A stretch of DNA of 64,000 nucleotides from Halocaridina rubra. Taxonomy: Eukaryota; Arthropoda; Malacostraca; Decapoda; Atyidae. Positions 25,364 to 41,520 of the stretch are shown here, in pieces; within the stretch, counting starts at the first letter, position 1, and each line of letters starts with the position of its first letter. The position numbers and the translations under genes were made by a program. The stretch spans positions 1-64,000 of the forward strand of contig JAXCGZ010017027.1 of assembly GCA_037179515.1 (NCBI GenBank). The letters are read 5' to 3'. The notes beneath the pieces were generated by a model. It was not told the DNA's origin, did not search any database, and saw nothing but the letters and a program-made list of their open reading frames with translations.

Positions 25364-26816
25364 ACCTCCTCTATTGCTAAATTTTTCAAAACTTTGCTCA
25401 ATTCTCACTTCTTGAAACGCCTTGAATTTAACTCGCTTATATCCGATCACCAGTATGGCTTCCGCAAGGCAAGATCCACTGGTGATCTCCTGTCTTATCT
25501 TACTCATTTATGGTCATCTTCTCTGAGGAACTATATGGAATCCTTTGTCGTCGCCCTTGATATCTCTAAGGCTTTTGACAGAGTCTGGCACAAGGCTCTG
25601 TTGGCCAAACTCCCTGTCTATGGCTTTACCCCTTCTTTCTGTTCTCTGATATCCAATTTTCTTACTGACCATTCTATATCTGTAGTTGTTGATGGCATGA
25701 CATCTAGCCCTTTCTCTGTTACCAGTAGTGTTCCAGAGGGTTCTCATCTTTCACCTACTCTCTTCCTTCTCTTCATCAATGATCTACAATCCCCATCTTC
25801 CTCTCTTCTTCATGCCTTTGCTGATGATTCTACCCTTCACTTTTCCTCTGCCTTTTCTTCACAACCTTCATCTGTTACTCGTAATCAATCTCGTATCACT
25901 CTCTCTTCTACTCTTAACTCCAATTTGCAGAGAGTATATGAGTGGGGCACTCAAAATTTAGTTAAATTCAATGCCTCCAAGACAGTTTCTGGCTATCTCT
26001 TTATTTTCTTCTCCTCCTGATAACCCTATTGTCTTTGAAACTAATGAAATTTACCTTCTTAACTTTATCAACATATTATGAATCCATATAGCCTCTAACC
26101 TGTCCAGGAGGAATCACATAATCCAAATTTCTAAATCTTCATCCAAAAAATTGGGGGTTTTGTTTTGTTTTCATCATTACTTTTCCTCTTTGCAGTTACT
26201 TAAAATGTATAAAGGTCTTATCCGTCCCGGCTTAGAATACTGCTCACACATCTGGGGTGCTTCTTCCTTTACTTATCTTCTTGATAAGGTTGAATCTAAG
26301 GCAGTCAGACTCATTAATGATCCTTCTCTTACTTCTACCCTGGATTCTCTCTCTCTTCGCCGTAAGGTATCTTCCCTTTCTCATTTCTATCACTACTACT
26401 TCCATCGCTGCTTTGATGAGTTGGCGAGTTGCATACCGCCTCCACTGCCGAGGCCGCGTAACACTCGCCAAGCGGCCTCATCTCACAGGTACTGTGTGGA
26501 GATTTGTAGATCGCGGATTGGTCGGTGCAGCGACTGCTTCTTCCCATCTACCTCCAGACTCTGGAACTCTCTTCCTCCTTCTGTCTTTCCTAATTCTTAT
26601 GACCTTTCATCCTTCAAAAAGCAGATCTATCATCATCTCAGAGCCTAGTCCTCCATATCTCTGGGTCCTTTGTACTTTGACTTTTTTCTCTGTCATTTTC
26701 CTTTGTGTGACATTACCTCATCTCTGCCTTGCCCTTAACCTTTTTCTTTTCCTTCGTCTTGGTATTTCTCGTGCCCGGGCCTTTATCCCAGTGTCACTTT
26801 TTCAAAAAATAAAAAA
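25364..26816 (+). mobile_element. N2a: 5'-truncated Jockey-like non-LTR element inserted in N1a
   Basis: RT sequence with HQYGFRKARSTGDLL, ALDISKAFDRVWH, SSVPEGSHLSPTLFLLFINDL and FADDSTLH, open for 264 codons to 26020. After a frame break the C-terminal part continues (26151-26648: LEYCSHIWGASS, LWNSLPPSVF). The 3' end is A-rich after the GTGTCACTTTTTC motif, as in the other N2 copies. N1 sequence lies directly on both sides, so this is a clean nested insertion that removed a few bases of N1. Confidence 0.85.
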
Positions 26817-26925
26817 GTTAATGCTAACTTGATTCATAGTTTTAAGGACAAATATGATAAGCAACGCTGAGCACAAAATGGAACCTACCAGGAAACAGGG
26901 AGTTACACATACACGCACACACACA
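26817..26925 (+). pseudogene. 3' end of N1a after the N2a insertion
   Basis: Continues the N1 frame and 3' UTR (HSFKDKYDK, then AAATGGAACC...GAAACAGGG) and ends in a short (CA)n at 26912-26927. Confidence 0.75.
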
Positions 26926-26929
26926 CAGT

Positions 26930-27548
26930 GAACGATGAATATTATGGTAGTGAATTTCAGGAAGACCTAGATAGTCTGCATGAGTGCTCAGACAATTGGA
27001 TTATTATATTCAATACTTCAAAATGGATGACAATTAGATGGAGCACAAGTGCAAGGAGGTCCAAGTTTTGATACTCAATACCAGGTGCAGTTTTTTAAGA
27101 AGCAGGGGATTGAAGAGATCTATTGGAAAATGTGTTTGCAGACTTGTCGCTAAAATTTCATATAAGTGGGGCAGTAATGGCAGCATATGCTTACTTAGCA
27201 AATATAAGGATGGCCATGAGGTCCATGGTTAAGGAAATGTTCAGATATATATATATATATGACTTATGTTAGACTTAAGCTTGAATATGCAGTGCCATTT
27301 TGGAATTAGGTTTTGAAACAGCATATGTATAAATTGGACAAAGTTCAAAGACATACTACAGAGCTAGTGACAGAAATACGTAATCTCAATAATGAGGAAA
27401 GGCTGAGAGAGTTAGACTCACCATCACTCAGTGCACGAAGGAAGAAGAGGCGATATGGTAATGGTATTTATATTCCTACGTGGTTTTGACAGAGTAGGCA
27501 GGGGCCGATATTTTAATATTAGTAATGCTGGAACTTGAGGTCATAGTT
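26930..27548 (+). pseudogene. N1b: decayed 3' fragment of an N1 element
   Basis: Matches the RT thumb and C-terminal part of N1 (from the DLNSLHEWSEKW region to the AGSRTRGHS region) with many stops. No intact frame. Confidence 0.7.
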
Positions 27549-27654
27549 GGAACTTTTTCTTGTCCCTTTTTTTATAATTTTACTCTCACCTTTGTACTCT
27601 CGGGACCTAGTACAGCCATGTTTCTGAGCTCTCAATGCTCAAACCGTTTATTCA

Positions 27655-27868
27655 GCCTGTCCTTTTCCTTTGTTGTATCACCCTAAGATGGCGATAATGT
27701 GTATGGGTACGCATGTATGCATGCATATCGGTGGGAAGCACTAATAAATCTTTTTGCTGAAATGAATATTATAAACTCTCACTCTCTCTCACTCTCTCTC
27801 CTAGATATGTATGACTATGAAGCCCCTGTGGCATTTCTCTTGCTCATCTAATTAACTATGTATATGTG
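27655..27868 (-). repeat. R2 half of a composite repeat (copy a)
   Basis: The reverse complement matches 47840-48115 and 55636-55735. A (CT)-type tract sits in its middle. It ends where the N3 element begins. The other half (R1a) is on the far side of N3. Unclassified. Confidence 0.6.
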
Positions 27869-31490
<3,622 letters not shown>

Positions 31491-31589
31491 GCTTCGTCGC
31501 CGAGAGGACATATTTCTTAGCTGCGACCCATAAGATCCCGCTTTTCATCTGTTTGAGGATTTTATTTTTTCAGCTTCTCTGCACTGGAT

Positions 31590-32450
31590 ACACTAGGGAA
31601 TGAGAACGGTTTATGGCTATTTATTTATCTTCTCCTCCCGTTAACCCTATTGGCTTTGAAAATAACGATATATATCCTCTTGATACTATAAACATATTAG
31701 GACTTAAAATTTTTTCCTCTTAATTCTATGAACATAATTCAAATTTCTAAAACTGTATCTTAGAAACTGAGAGTTTTGCATCGTTTTCGTCATTACTTTT
31801 CCTCTTTTCAATTACTAAAGGTCTGTAAAGGCCTTATCTGTCCCTACTTAGACTAATGCTTTCACTTGTGTGGTGTTTTTGCTTATACATGTCTCCTTGA
31901 TAGGGTTAAATCTAAGGCCATCAGATTCATTAACGACACTCTCTTATTTCCAGTCTTGATTCTCTTTCTCTTCGCTGGAAGGCACCATCTATTTCTATGT
32001 ACTGTCGGTACTACTTCCATCACTGCTCTGATAAGTTTGCAAGTTGAATCCCTCCCCTGCTGACGAGACCGCGTAGTATGTGCCAATCGACCTCCTCACT
32101 CAGGTATTTTGTGAAGATTAGTAGCTTGCTGAATGGTCGGTGCAGTGACTGCTTCTTTTTTTTTCCACCTCTAAACTCTGGAATTCTCTGCTTCTGTCTT
32201 CCCTAATTCTTATGACCTTTTTCTCCTCAAAATACTCATCTATCCTTATCCAGGGCCAAATCCTGCTTTATTTCAAAGTCTTCACGGCTTTGATTAATCT
32301 TTCAGCCTGTCCCTTTCTTATAGTTTTTACTTCTTCTATTTCTGCCTAAATCTTAAACTGCTGCTATTTCTTTTTCTTAGTGTATTCTTGGTACCCGTGC
32401 CCGATAAAGGCAATTTTCTTTGCTCGCCCCGGTGTCAAATTCATAAAATA
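31590..32450 (+). pseudogene. N2b: decayed 3' fragment of an N2 element
   Basis: Matches 25980-26816 and 52890-54130. It keeps the 3' part of the coding region, with many frame breaks, and the characteristic 3' end GGTGTCAAATTCATAAAATAAAA. Confidence 0.75.
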
Positions 32451-33013
32451 AAAGATGAGCACCTTTTGTGTCAGCATCAGCCACTTTTCCTAGTGTGAAA
32501 TTTTTTAATGGATAAGTTACCTGTTTTGCATTTTTTTTTTAATATTTGATTATATATAGCATTTACATCTGAGTAATAAATCTCTAAACACACTTAAACA
32601 AACACATCTGAGTTTTTTAGTGTAGAGTAAAAATAATAAAGTGACTTTTACATTTATGTTGTATATTTCAGGATTTTCTATGGACTGTAAAATCGCAATA
32701 TAATAATAAAACACAACACCTTTTCACTGTGACCTCTCCAAGAAAATGAATTTTGAATTAATAAATCCCTTTTGCAAATCGTGTTTATGCAGTACTTGAA
32801 CCCTTCAGCTATTGCTATACTGTCATCTTAGCTGAGTTGACTTCATTAGAGTATGCATATGTTTGTATTTATTGTGTGTGTTTATTTTTGTGTGCGTATG
32901 TATGATGTGCATGGATTCATTCTCTTACATTTATTATACTCAGTCGTGACCTTACCACATTTCACAAATATGATTAATGATAAGAATTTTAAATACAAGT
33001 AAGTCTCATTGAA
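32451..33013. other. Unassigned AT-rich stretch
   Basis: No gene or recognised element. A short phrase near 32806 (GAACCCTTCAGCTATTGC) recurs near 36620, so at least part may be an old repeat. Confidence 0.4.
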
Positions 33014-33194
33014 CCTGCTGGCTAGTACAGTGGTAACGCGCTGGCTTCGCATTCACGAGGTCGAAAGATCGGTCCCCGTCCAAGACCGAGAGTTTAAGCT
33101 GTTTACTGGCAGGAACTGCTGTGGGTGGACATCACAGTGGGGGGTTGGGGCTTGTCCTGGCTGACGAATACCCATTGTAAAATGGAAATAAAGT

Positions 33195-33196
<2 letters not shown>
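33014..33196 (+). mobile_element. S1a: tRNA-derived SINE
   Basis: The tRNA-like head has a box A-like TAGTACAGTGG and an anticodon-arm-like GCTGGCTTCGCATTC, which resembles tRNA-Ala (CGC). A ~120-bp tRNA-unrelated body follows (TTTAAGCTGTTTACTGGC, GTGGGGGGTTGGGGC). The 3' end, AAATGGAAATAAAGTTT, resembles the end of the N4 element. The second copy is at 53433-53625. A (CT)n follows at once. Confidence 0.8.

Positions 33197-33198
<2 letters not shown>

Positions 33199-33234
<36 letters not shown>
33199..33234. repeat. (CT)n microsatellite
   Basis: About 18 units, directly after the S1a tail and just before N4 sequence. Confidence 0.9.
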
Positions 33235-33237
<3 letters not shown>

Positions 33238-34367
33238 AAGAGCTCGAAGATTTATGGATCACTGTGCAGTATCAGAAACTTCCATCTTTCATTGTAGGGT
33301 GTGTTTACCGTCACTCTAAAGCACCTACCAGTTCATTCAGTCATCTGCTAGAAACATTCAGAAATATCTGTGTGCGCCATAAACCCATATACATTCTTGG
33401 TGACTTTAATGATGACTTGCTCTAAGCAGATAACAAAATGAAAAGGGTGATCAACACTGTGAAGTCAACACAAATAGTGGCAAAACCGACCTGCATAACC
33501 CCTAATTCTAGGACTCTTATAGATCTGATAATAACAAATAAAGTGGAAAGTATACCCTATTGGGACGTAGTTCCTTGCCCAATTGCAGACCACGAGCTGA
33601 TCATTGCTATGCTAAACATAAACAAGCCCAAAAGGAAGCCTCTCTTCAAGACATTCCGGTGTCTAAAAATTACTCCTCTGATATCTTTTGTGAAACATTA
33701 ATCAACAACACAAATGTACTTAATAGAATTAAATACACAGATAACGTCGATTTGCAGGTTGAAATTCTAACAAGTCATCCTTGAATGCTTAGATAGTTGT
33801 GCACCCATTGTAACAAGAAAAATAACACGCCCCTCAGCCCCCTGGCTAACTAATGACATCAAAGAGGCAATGCAAATCAGAAATCAAATACAAAAAGAGC
33901 TAAAATTAATAGATATGATACGACTCTCCGTGAACGTTATAAAACAGAAAAGAAACGTGTCAGATCTCTTATCAATGTAAGTAAAAAAGACTTTTACAAA
34001 AAACAATTTAATGACTCTAGACATGATACAGCAGCAACATGGAAAGTGATAAGAAGCATGATACCAAATGAAAAGAGTACCTCAGAAAGTTATGAAACTA
34101 TTATGGAGTTGAAAGACAAAGCGGAAAACTTTAATAACTATTTTGCTAACGTTGGCAGAAATACCTGTAAGAAAACACAAGACAACATCAACTCAGTGCA
34201 TATGAGTAATTGCTTAAATGACAATTCTTCCCATGTAAACACAAGAGAGTACTTCAAGATAAATCCTATCGATTGCTACACTAATTCTTACCATAAAGAG
34301 CCTAAGAAACTCTGGCTGTTATGGTCCAGATGGTATACCATTTCAGGTCATCAAAGATGCTCTACCC
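33235..34367 (+). pseudogene. Endonuclease and linker of non-LTR element N4, broken
   Basis: The end of an endonuclease domain is visible (VGCVYRHSK, ILGDFNDDLL, then LIDLIITNK and IADHELI, the usual SDH position reading ADH). The linker before RT (NYFANVGRNTCK) follows in other phases. Stops at about 33423 and 33701 and several shifts break it. The true 5' part of the element is missing. Confidence 0.75.
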
Positions 34368-35786
34368 ATGATTGTATCTTCTATTCTAACTATTATGAAC
34401 ACTTCCATTGTTATTAAAAAGTTTCCTGACTCTTGGAAAATATCACATGTAATACCCCTGCATAAAAAGGGGGACAGAGAAGATGTGGCAAACTATCGTC
34501 CCATTTCCCTGCTACCCATTTTCTCCAAAATATTAGAAAAAATTGTTGCATGCCAACTTATGTCATATTTAGAGTCAAATAGACTATTATCTGTTAACCA
34601 ACATGGTTTCAGACCGAAACTCTCGATGGAAACTGCACTGCTCAAAGTTACGAATAGTATCTATAATAATATAGATATGAAAAAAATATCTCTGCTTGTA
34701 TTATTGGACTTATCAAATGCCTTCGACAGTGTAAACCATGAAATTCTTTTAAGTAAATGTGCTAACCTAAATATTGATCCGAGCTGGTTTAGCGAGTATC
34801 TATCTAATCATAAACAGTGTATATGTCTTAACAAGATTATCTCTATGCCAAAAAATTTATCATTTGGTGTTCCACAGGGATCAGTACTTGATCCTATCCT
34901 CTTCTCCATTTACATAAATGATCTATCTTCTTTCATTTCTGACTGTCTAGTTGTACAATATGCAGATGACACTCAACTACTCCTTAGTGGTGATATTAAT
35001 AATATCCCAGAGCTAACTTTAAGAGCAGAAAACACTCTGTCAAAAATTAAAACCTATTTTCAAGAAATTGGGCTGTTAATTAACGAATGTAAAACAGAAT
35101 GCATGTTTATTGGTTCAGGGTTCCATATAGCACAAATTCCAGAAAAAACAACAATTAATTTTTGCGACATTATTATCACACCTAGCAAAACAGTAAAAAA
35201 CCTAGGAATTCACTTTGATAACCACATGTTGTTTGATTCCCACATAGATAAAGTATGCAAAAAGGTTACAGGAACTTTAATGTACTTATCACGTATAAAA
35301 GACAATTTTGAGACTACCACTCGAATAACTGTTGTTGAATCTCTAGCCCTAAATCACATTAATTACTGCACAACTGTTTGGGGAGCTACCAGTAAGACTC
35401 AGATAAACAGAATACAGAAACTTATTAATTTTGCAGCTCGAGTTGCCCTGGGAGGAAAAAGAAAATATGACCACATCACACCAGCTCTCAATAAACTTGG
35501 GTGGCTGTGGGCAGAAAACAAGGTCGCCTATGCTATTTATGTTTTTGTATGCAAAATTTTGGACCATCATTATCCTAGCTGGCTATTTGAGTTAAAAACA
35601 GTCAGGAATATAAGGGGAACCAACACTAGACAGAGCAGTGAGCTCTTTATTCAGAGAACAAACACAGAAGCAGGTTCAAAGACGATCACTATCAAGGGCC
35701 AAACACTCTGGAACAATATTCCAGAGCATCTTAAAAATGCACAGCTTTCAAAGGCAAACTATACAGTTTTCTTTTTTGACAAATAG
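34368..35786 (+). CDS. Reverse transcriptase of N4, 472 codons open
   Basis: Longest undamaged RT frame of the N4 family. Motifs in order: SHVIPLHKKGDREDVANYRP (residues ~26-45), QHGFRPKLSMETAL (~78), LLDLSNAFDSVNHE (~107), FGVPQGSVLDPILFSIYINDL (from about residue 165) and the catalytic YADD at residue 198. A GVPQGSVLGP Gly is changed to Asp. The C-terminal thumb-like part (LNHINYCTTVWG, LWNNIPEHLK) is complete. The start is arbitrary, because upstream RT sequence (KSLRNSGCYGPDG region) lies in another phase. CR1/Jockey-group type with a DTQLL palm. Probably not functional without the upstream part, but only lightly decayed. Confidence 0.8.
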   Translation: MIVSSILTIMNTSIVIKKFPDSWKISHVIPLHKKGDREDVANYRPISLLPIFSKILEKIVACQLMSYLESNRLLSVNQHGFRPKLSMETALLKVTNSIYNNIDMKKISLLVLLDLSNAFDSVNHEILLSKCANLNIDPSWFSEYLSNHKQCICLNKIISMPKNLSFGVPQGSVLDPILFSIYINDLSSFISDCLVVQYADDTQLLLSGDINNIPELTLRAENTLSKIKTYFQEIGLLINECKTECMFIGSGFHIAQIPEKTTINFCDIIITPSKTVKNLGIHFDNHMLFDSHIDKVCKKVTGTLMYLSRIKDNFETTTRITVVESLALNHINYCTTVWGATSKTQINRIQKLINFAARVALGGKRKYDHITPALNKLGWLWAENKVAYAIYVFVCKILDHHYPSWLFELKTVRNIRGTNTRQSSELFIQRTNTEAGSKTITIKGQTLWNNIPEHLKNAQLSKANYTVFFFDK

Positions 35787-37617
<1,831 letters not shown>

Positions 37618-38545
37618 ACCATGCAGTTTTTGAATGGAGAGAGGTAAGTAGTAGGGTTCCGCAAGAATTAGTTAAAGGCCACTACTGTCCCTTTTATGTA
37701 TAAATGATCTGCCGTATTTTGTAAATGCATTCATAAATACGTTTGCAGATGATGCAAAGATACTGAAGAAATGCATGGATGAAAGTACTGATAGTGGACT
37801 ATCATATGCATGATTGATCATAAATAAGGTTAATGGACAAGAGTGAAGACTGTCCAGGTTTCCATGTTCAGTTGCATCTTCAAGATTCTTTGAACAAAAT
37901 AGATGTAGGGGTAAATGTAATGGTACACTTGTCCTCGATATGTATATAAAAAGGCATCATATGCTTTTTTAGCATATATAACTGTGGCCTTATGGCATGT
38001 GGACAAGGAAATCTTTTGGAATATTTACATGACTTATATGAGACCTAAGCTTAAATACCCTGCACCCTTCTGGAGTCAGCACTTGAAAAACATATAAATT
38101 ATCTGCAGAAATTTAAAAGACATGCTACGAAGCAGGTGACAGAGATACGTTATCCAATTTATGAGGAAAGGTTGAATGAGTAAGACTTACCATTAATCGA
38201 AGCTAGAAGAAGGAGGATGATATGGTGACAGATTTCAAATTCCTTTATGGTTTTGTCAGTGTGGAGAGGGAACGATATTTTGATAGGGGTGACTCAAAAA
38301 ACTAGAGATCAAATTTTGAGTTCTCATAAGAAAACTTCTTTGCTGGATCTAAGGAAGTACTTTTTGTATATAAATAATTGGCAATTTGAAATTGCTAAGT
38401 GATGAAACAATAAATGCTAGATGCATTCATACTTTTAAGGATCGCTATGATAAGTGTTAGTGAGTAAAATTGGAAACCGCCCAGGAGACGAGGAGTTGAG
38501 AGTATGGGGCTCTTTCCCGTAATGATCAAAATTAAGTAAATACAT
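37618..38545 (+). pseudogene. N1d: old decayed N1 fragment
   Basis: From the RT motif region (VPQE and TFADDAK near 37735-37755) to the 3' UTR (GGAAACCGCC...TCTTTCCCGTAA). Many stops. It is much more diverged than N1g and N1h. Confidence 0.75.
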
Positions 38546-38630
38546 TCACTGGTATTCTCACTTACATTTATTATATTTATAGGGTTAGATGAAACTATGT
38601 TATTTAACAAAATTAGAATTTATCTACTGC

Positions 38631-38791
38631 AGTAGTCTCCGTGGCAAAATGGTAGCGTCTGCGACTCTGAGGCGGCAGGTCGAGTGTTCGCGCCCTGTCA
38701 CGGACTGAGGTTAGTAAGGTCATACACTCATGGTAACAATTACATCTGTCAAAACAAGTCCTTCGTAAGAAGGCAACCATAAAATCCAGAG
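38631..38791 (+). mobile_element. S2a: tRNA-derived SINE with target duplication
   Basis: 161 bp. The tRNA-like head has a box A-like GGCAAAATGG and an anticodon-arm-like GCGACTCTGAGGC; the second copy reads CTCTTAG, like a tRNA-Lys (CTT) loop. A box B-like GTCGAGTGTTCGCGCC and a ~90-bp body follow. It is flanked by the 12-bp direct repeat TTTATCTACTGC (38619-38630 and 38792-38803). The second copy is at 51069-51231, reversed. Confidence 0.85.
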
Positions 38792-38969
38792 TTTATCTAC
38801 TGCTTTCTCATGTGCATGTGAGGTCGCCTTTTCCCACTAGTTTCCTGGAGACTTGTATTGGTTTTGCTCCCCTAGTGGTTAGCTTAAAATACATAACAGA
38901 TACTATCCTGTGCTTATTTAGTATCAATGATTCGATATTTAGATTATATGCTGTTTTCCTAAAAAGCAG

Positions 38970-39305
38970 AAGTTACAGCATCTGATGACAGGTGCCAAAG
39001 TTATAACAACTGGTGACAGGTGCCAAAGTAATTTACACTGTTCATAGGTGCCAATGCTATAGCATCTAGTGACATGTGCCAAAGTTATTAGCAGTGGTGA
39101 CAGGTGCCATAGTTATAACAGCTGGTGACAGGTGCCAAAGTTATGAAAACTGGTGAAAGGTACCCAAATGATTAACAGTGGTGACAGAAGCAAAAGAAGC
39201 AACAACTAGTGGCAGGTGCTAAAATTATTCACAGTGGTGACAGGTGTGATAGCCAATATTATGTACAGTGATAAAGAGGTGCAAAAGTTATAACATCTGG
39301 TGACT
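38970..39305. repeat. Degenerate ~30-bp minisatellite
   Basis: About 11-12 tandem units of a consensus GGTGACAGGTGCCAAAGTTA plus about 9 variable bases (ACAACT-like), with 27-33 bp spacing. Clearly degenerate. No open frame runs through it. Confidence 0.85.
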
Positions 39306-39659
39306 GGTGAACTAAACTCAAGGTGTTCAAAGGAAGGTTAAATACTAAATCGACAATCCATGAAGGCCTCCCATCCTTCTTTTCCATCTGTAGCTTGTAG
39401 AGGTGTGGGTGGTATAAGTACCGTATTATTATTAGATTATTCTTAGTAGAAGTCCATTCTTAGCAGTAAGCCAGCTAGCAGCCAGGCGAAGTCATCTTGG
39501 CTGCTTGAGGCAGACTTGTAGGATGTAGACCACAATGCTCTGGGGCTTATCATCTGCTCTTGTAAAAAGACTGGGTGAATATCACTTCTGTTCTCCCTAA
39601 ACCCTGAGTGTCATTTTAACTCCAACATATATATAAGTAGAGGATAAGGGTAAACATGC
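39306..39659. other. Unassigned, possibly the 3' end of a retroelement gene
   Basis: A short open stretch reads FKGRLNTKSTIHEGLPS near 39330, in the style of the C-terminus of non-LTR RT proteins, and is followed by an in-frame stop. Too short to assign. Confidence 0.3.
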
Positions 39660-39730
<71 letters not shown>

Positions 39731-39749
39731 CTCTCTCTCCTCTCTCTCT

Positions 39750-39782
<33 letters not shown>
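39660..39782. repeat. (CT)n/(CTCTCTCC)n then (CA)n
   Basis: CT repeat to about 39763 with CC interruptions in its second half, then CA to 39782. Confidence 0.95.
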
Positions 39783-40325
39783 TGGGAGAGGAAATGTTCA
39801 GAAATATTTACATAAACTATGTGAGGTAAAAGCTTGATATGCAGCCCCTTTTTGGAATCCACAATTGAAAAAGCACAAAAATAAGCTGGGAAAAGCTCAA
39901 AGATATGCCACAAAATTGATGCCAGAAATACACAATCTCAGTTATGAGGGGAGGCTGAGGGACGGACGCTTACCATCACTCGAAGTGAGAAGAATGAGGA
40001 GGGATATGGTGACGGTTTTTAAATTCCTTCATGGTTATGACAGAGTGTATATGGATCGCTATTTTTTTTTATGGTTGGCACTAAAACTAGAGGTCATCGT
40101 GTAAATCCTTTTATGAAAACTTCTTTGCAGGATGTATGGAAGTACTCTTTTAGTGTAAGAGTAGTTGATGATTGGAATTCGCTAAGCAAGGAGGCATTTA
40201 ATGCTAGCTCAATCCATAGTTATAAGGACAAGTATTTAAAGTATCACTGAGTACAAAATTGAAACCGACCAGGACACGAGCATGGGGCTCTTTCCCATAA
40301 GCGCAATAGATAATTACACACACAC
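39783..40325 (+). pseudogene. N1e: decayed 3' fragment of an N1 element
   Basis: Begins at the EEMFRNIYI region, directly after the CA tract. It keeps the C-terminal part with frame breaks and ends in the 3' UTR (AAATTGAAACCGACC...TTTCCCATAAGCGCAATAG) plus CA and AT repeats. Confidence 0.75.
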
Positions 40326-40328
40326 AAG

Positions 40329-40334
<6 letters not shown>

Positions 40335-40410
<76 letters not shown>
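40335..40410. repeat. (AT)n microsatellite
   Basis: Separates N1e from the first tRNA-like array. Confidence 0.95.
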
Positions 40411-40413
<3 letters not shown>

Positions 40414-41510
40414 TAATTTTTGATCCCGACCGGGACTCGAACCTAGGACTTAAGATTACTAAGTCAAGGCGCTACCACTATACCACAGAAGGTTAAGAGG
40501 AATCCAACCTTATAGCTTATATCTGCTATACTTAGGAATGAACGCATTCTAACTGCATGCCACTATGTTCATATTACAGATTCCCCAACCTCACTCGTGT
40601 CTTCGTTATAGCATTTAATTCAAGTCCCAATCTCATTCGGGCCCTGAAATAACCAAGCAAGCACATTACATATGTGAAAACATGAATAATTTTTTTTTTA
40701 CCCCTACCGGGACTCGAACCTAGAACTTATGATTACTAAGTCAAGGCGCTACCACTACACCACAGAAGGTTAAAAGGAATCCAACTTTATAGCTTATATC
40801 TGCTATACTTAGGAATGAACGCATTCTAACTGAATGCCACTATGTTCATATTACAGATTCAACAACCTCACTCGTGGCTTCGTTATAGCATTTAATTCAA
40901 GTCCCAATCTCATTCGGGCCATAAAATAACCAAGCAAGCACATTACATATGTGAAAACAAATAATTTTTTACCCCGACCGAGACTCGAACCTAGGACTTA
41001 TGATTACTAAGTCAAGGCGCTACCACTAAACCACAGAAGGTTAAAAGGAATCCAACCTTATAGCTTATATCTGCTATACTTAGGAATGAACGCATTCTAA
41101 CTGAATGCCAATATGTTCATATTACAGATTCCTCAACCTCACTCGTGGCTTCATTATAGCATTTAATTCAAGTCCCAATCTCATTCGGGCCATGAAATAA
41201 ACAAGCAAGCACATTACATATGTGAAAACATGAATAATATTTTACCCCGACTGGGACTCGAACCTAGGACTTATGATTACTAAGTCAAGGCGCTACCACT
41301 ACACCACTGAAGGTTAAAAGGAATCCAACTTTATAGCTTATATCTGCTATTCTTAGGAATGAACGCATTCTAACTGAATGCCACTATGTTAATATTACAG
41401 ATTCCCCAACCTCACTCGTGGCTTCGTTATACATTTAATTCAAGTCCCAATCTCATTCGGGCCATGAAATAACCAAGCAAGCACATTACATATGTGAAAA
41501 CATGAATATG
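40411..41510 (-). repeat. T array 1, left arm: four tRNA-like satellite units
   Basis: Four units of about 273 bp on the minus strand, with box B (GGTTCGAGTCC complement) near 40433, 40710, 40981 and 41254. Each unit has a tRNA-like domain of ~70 bp and ~200 bp of unrelated sequence (shared anchors CAAGCAAGCACATTACATAT and ATGCCACTATGTTCATATTA). The arm mirrors the right arm across a short spacer at 41493-41520. Confidence 0.92.
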
Positions 41511-41520
41511 TGAAAACATG

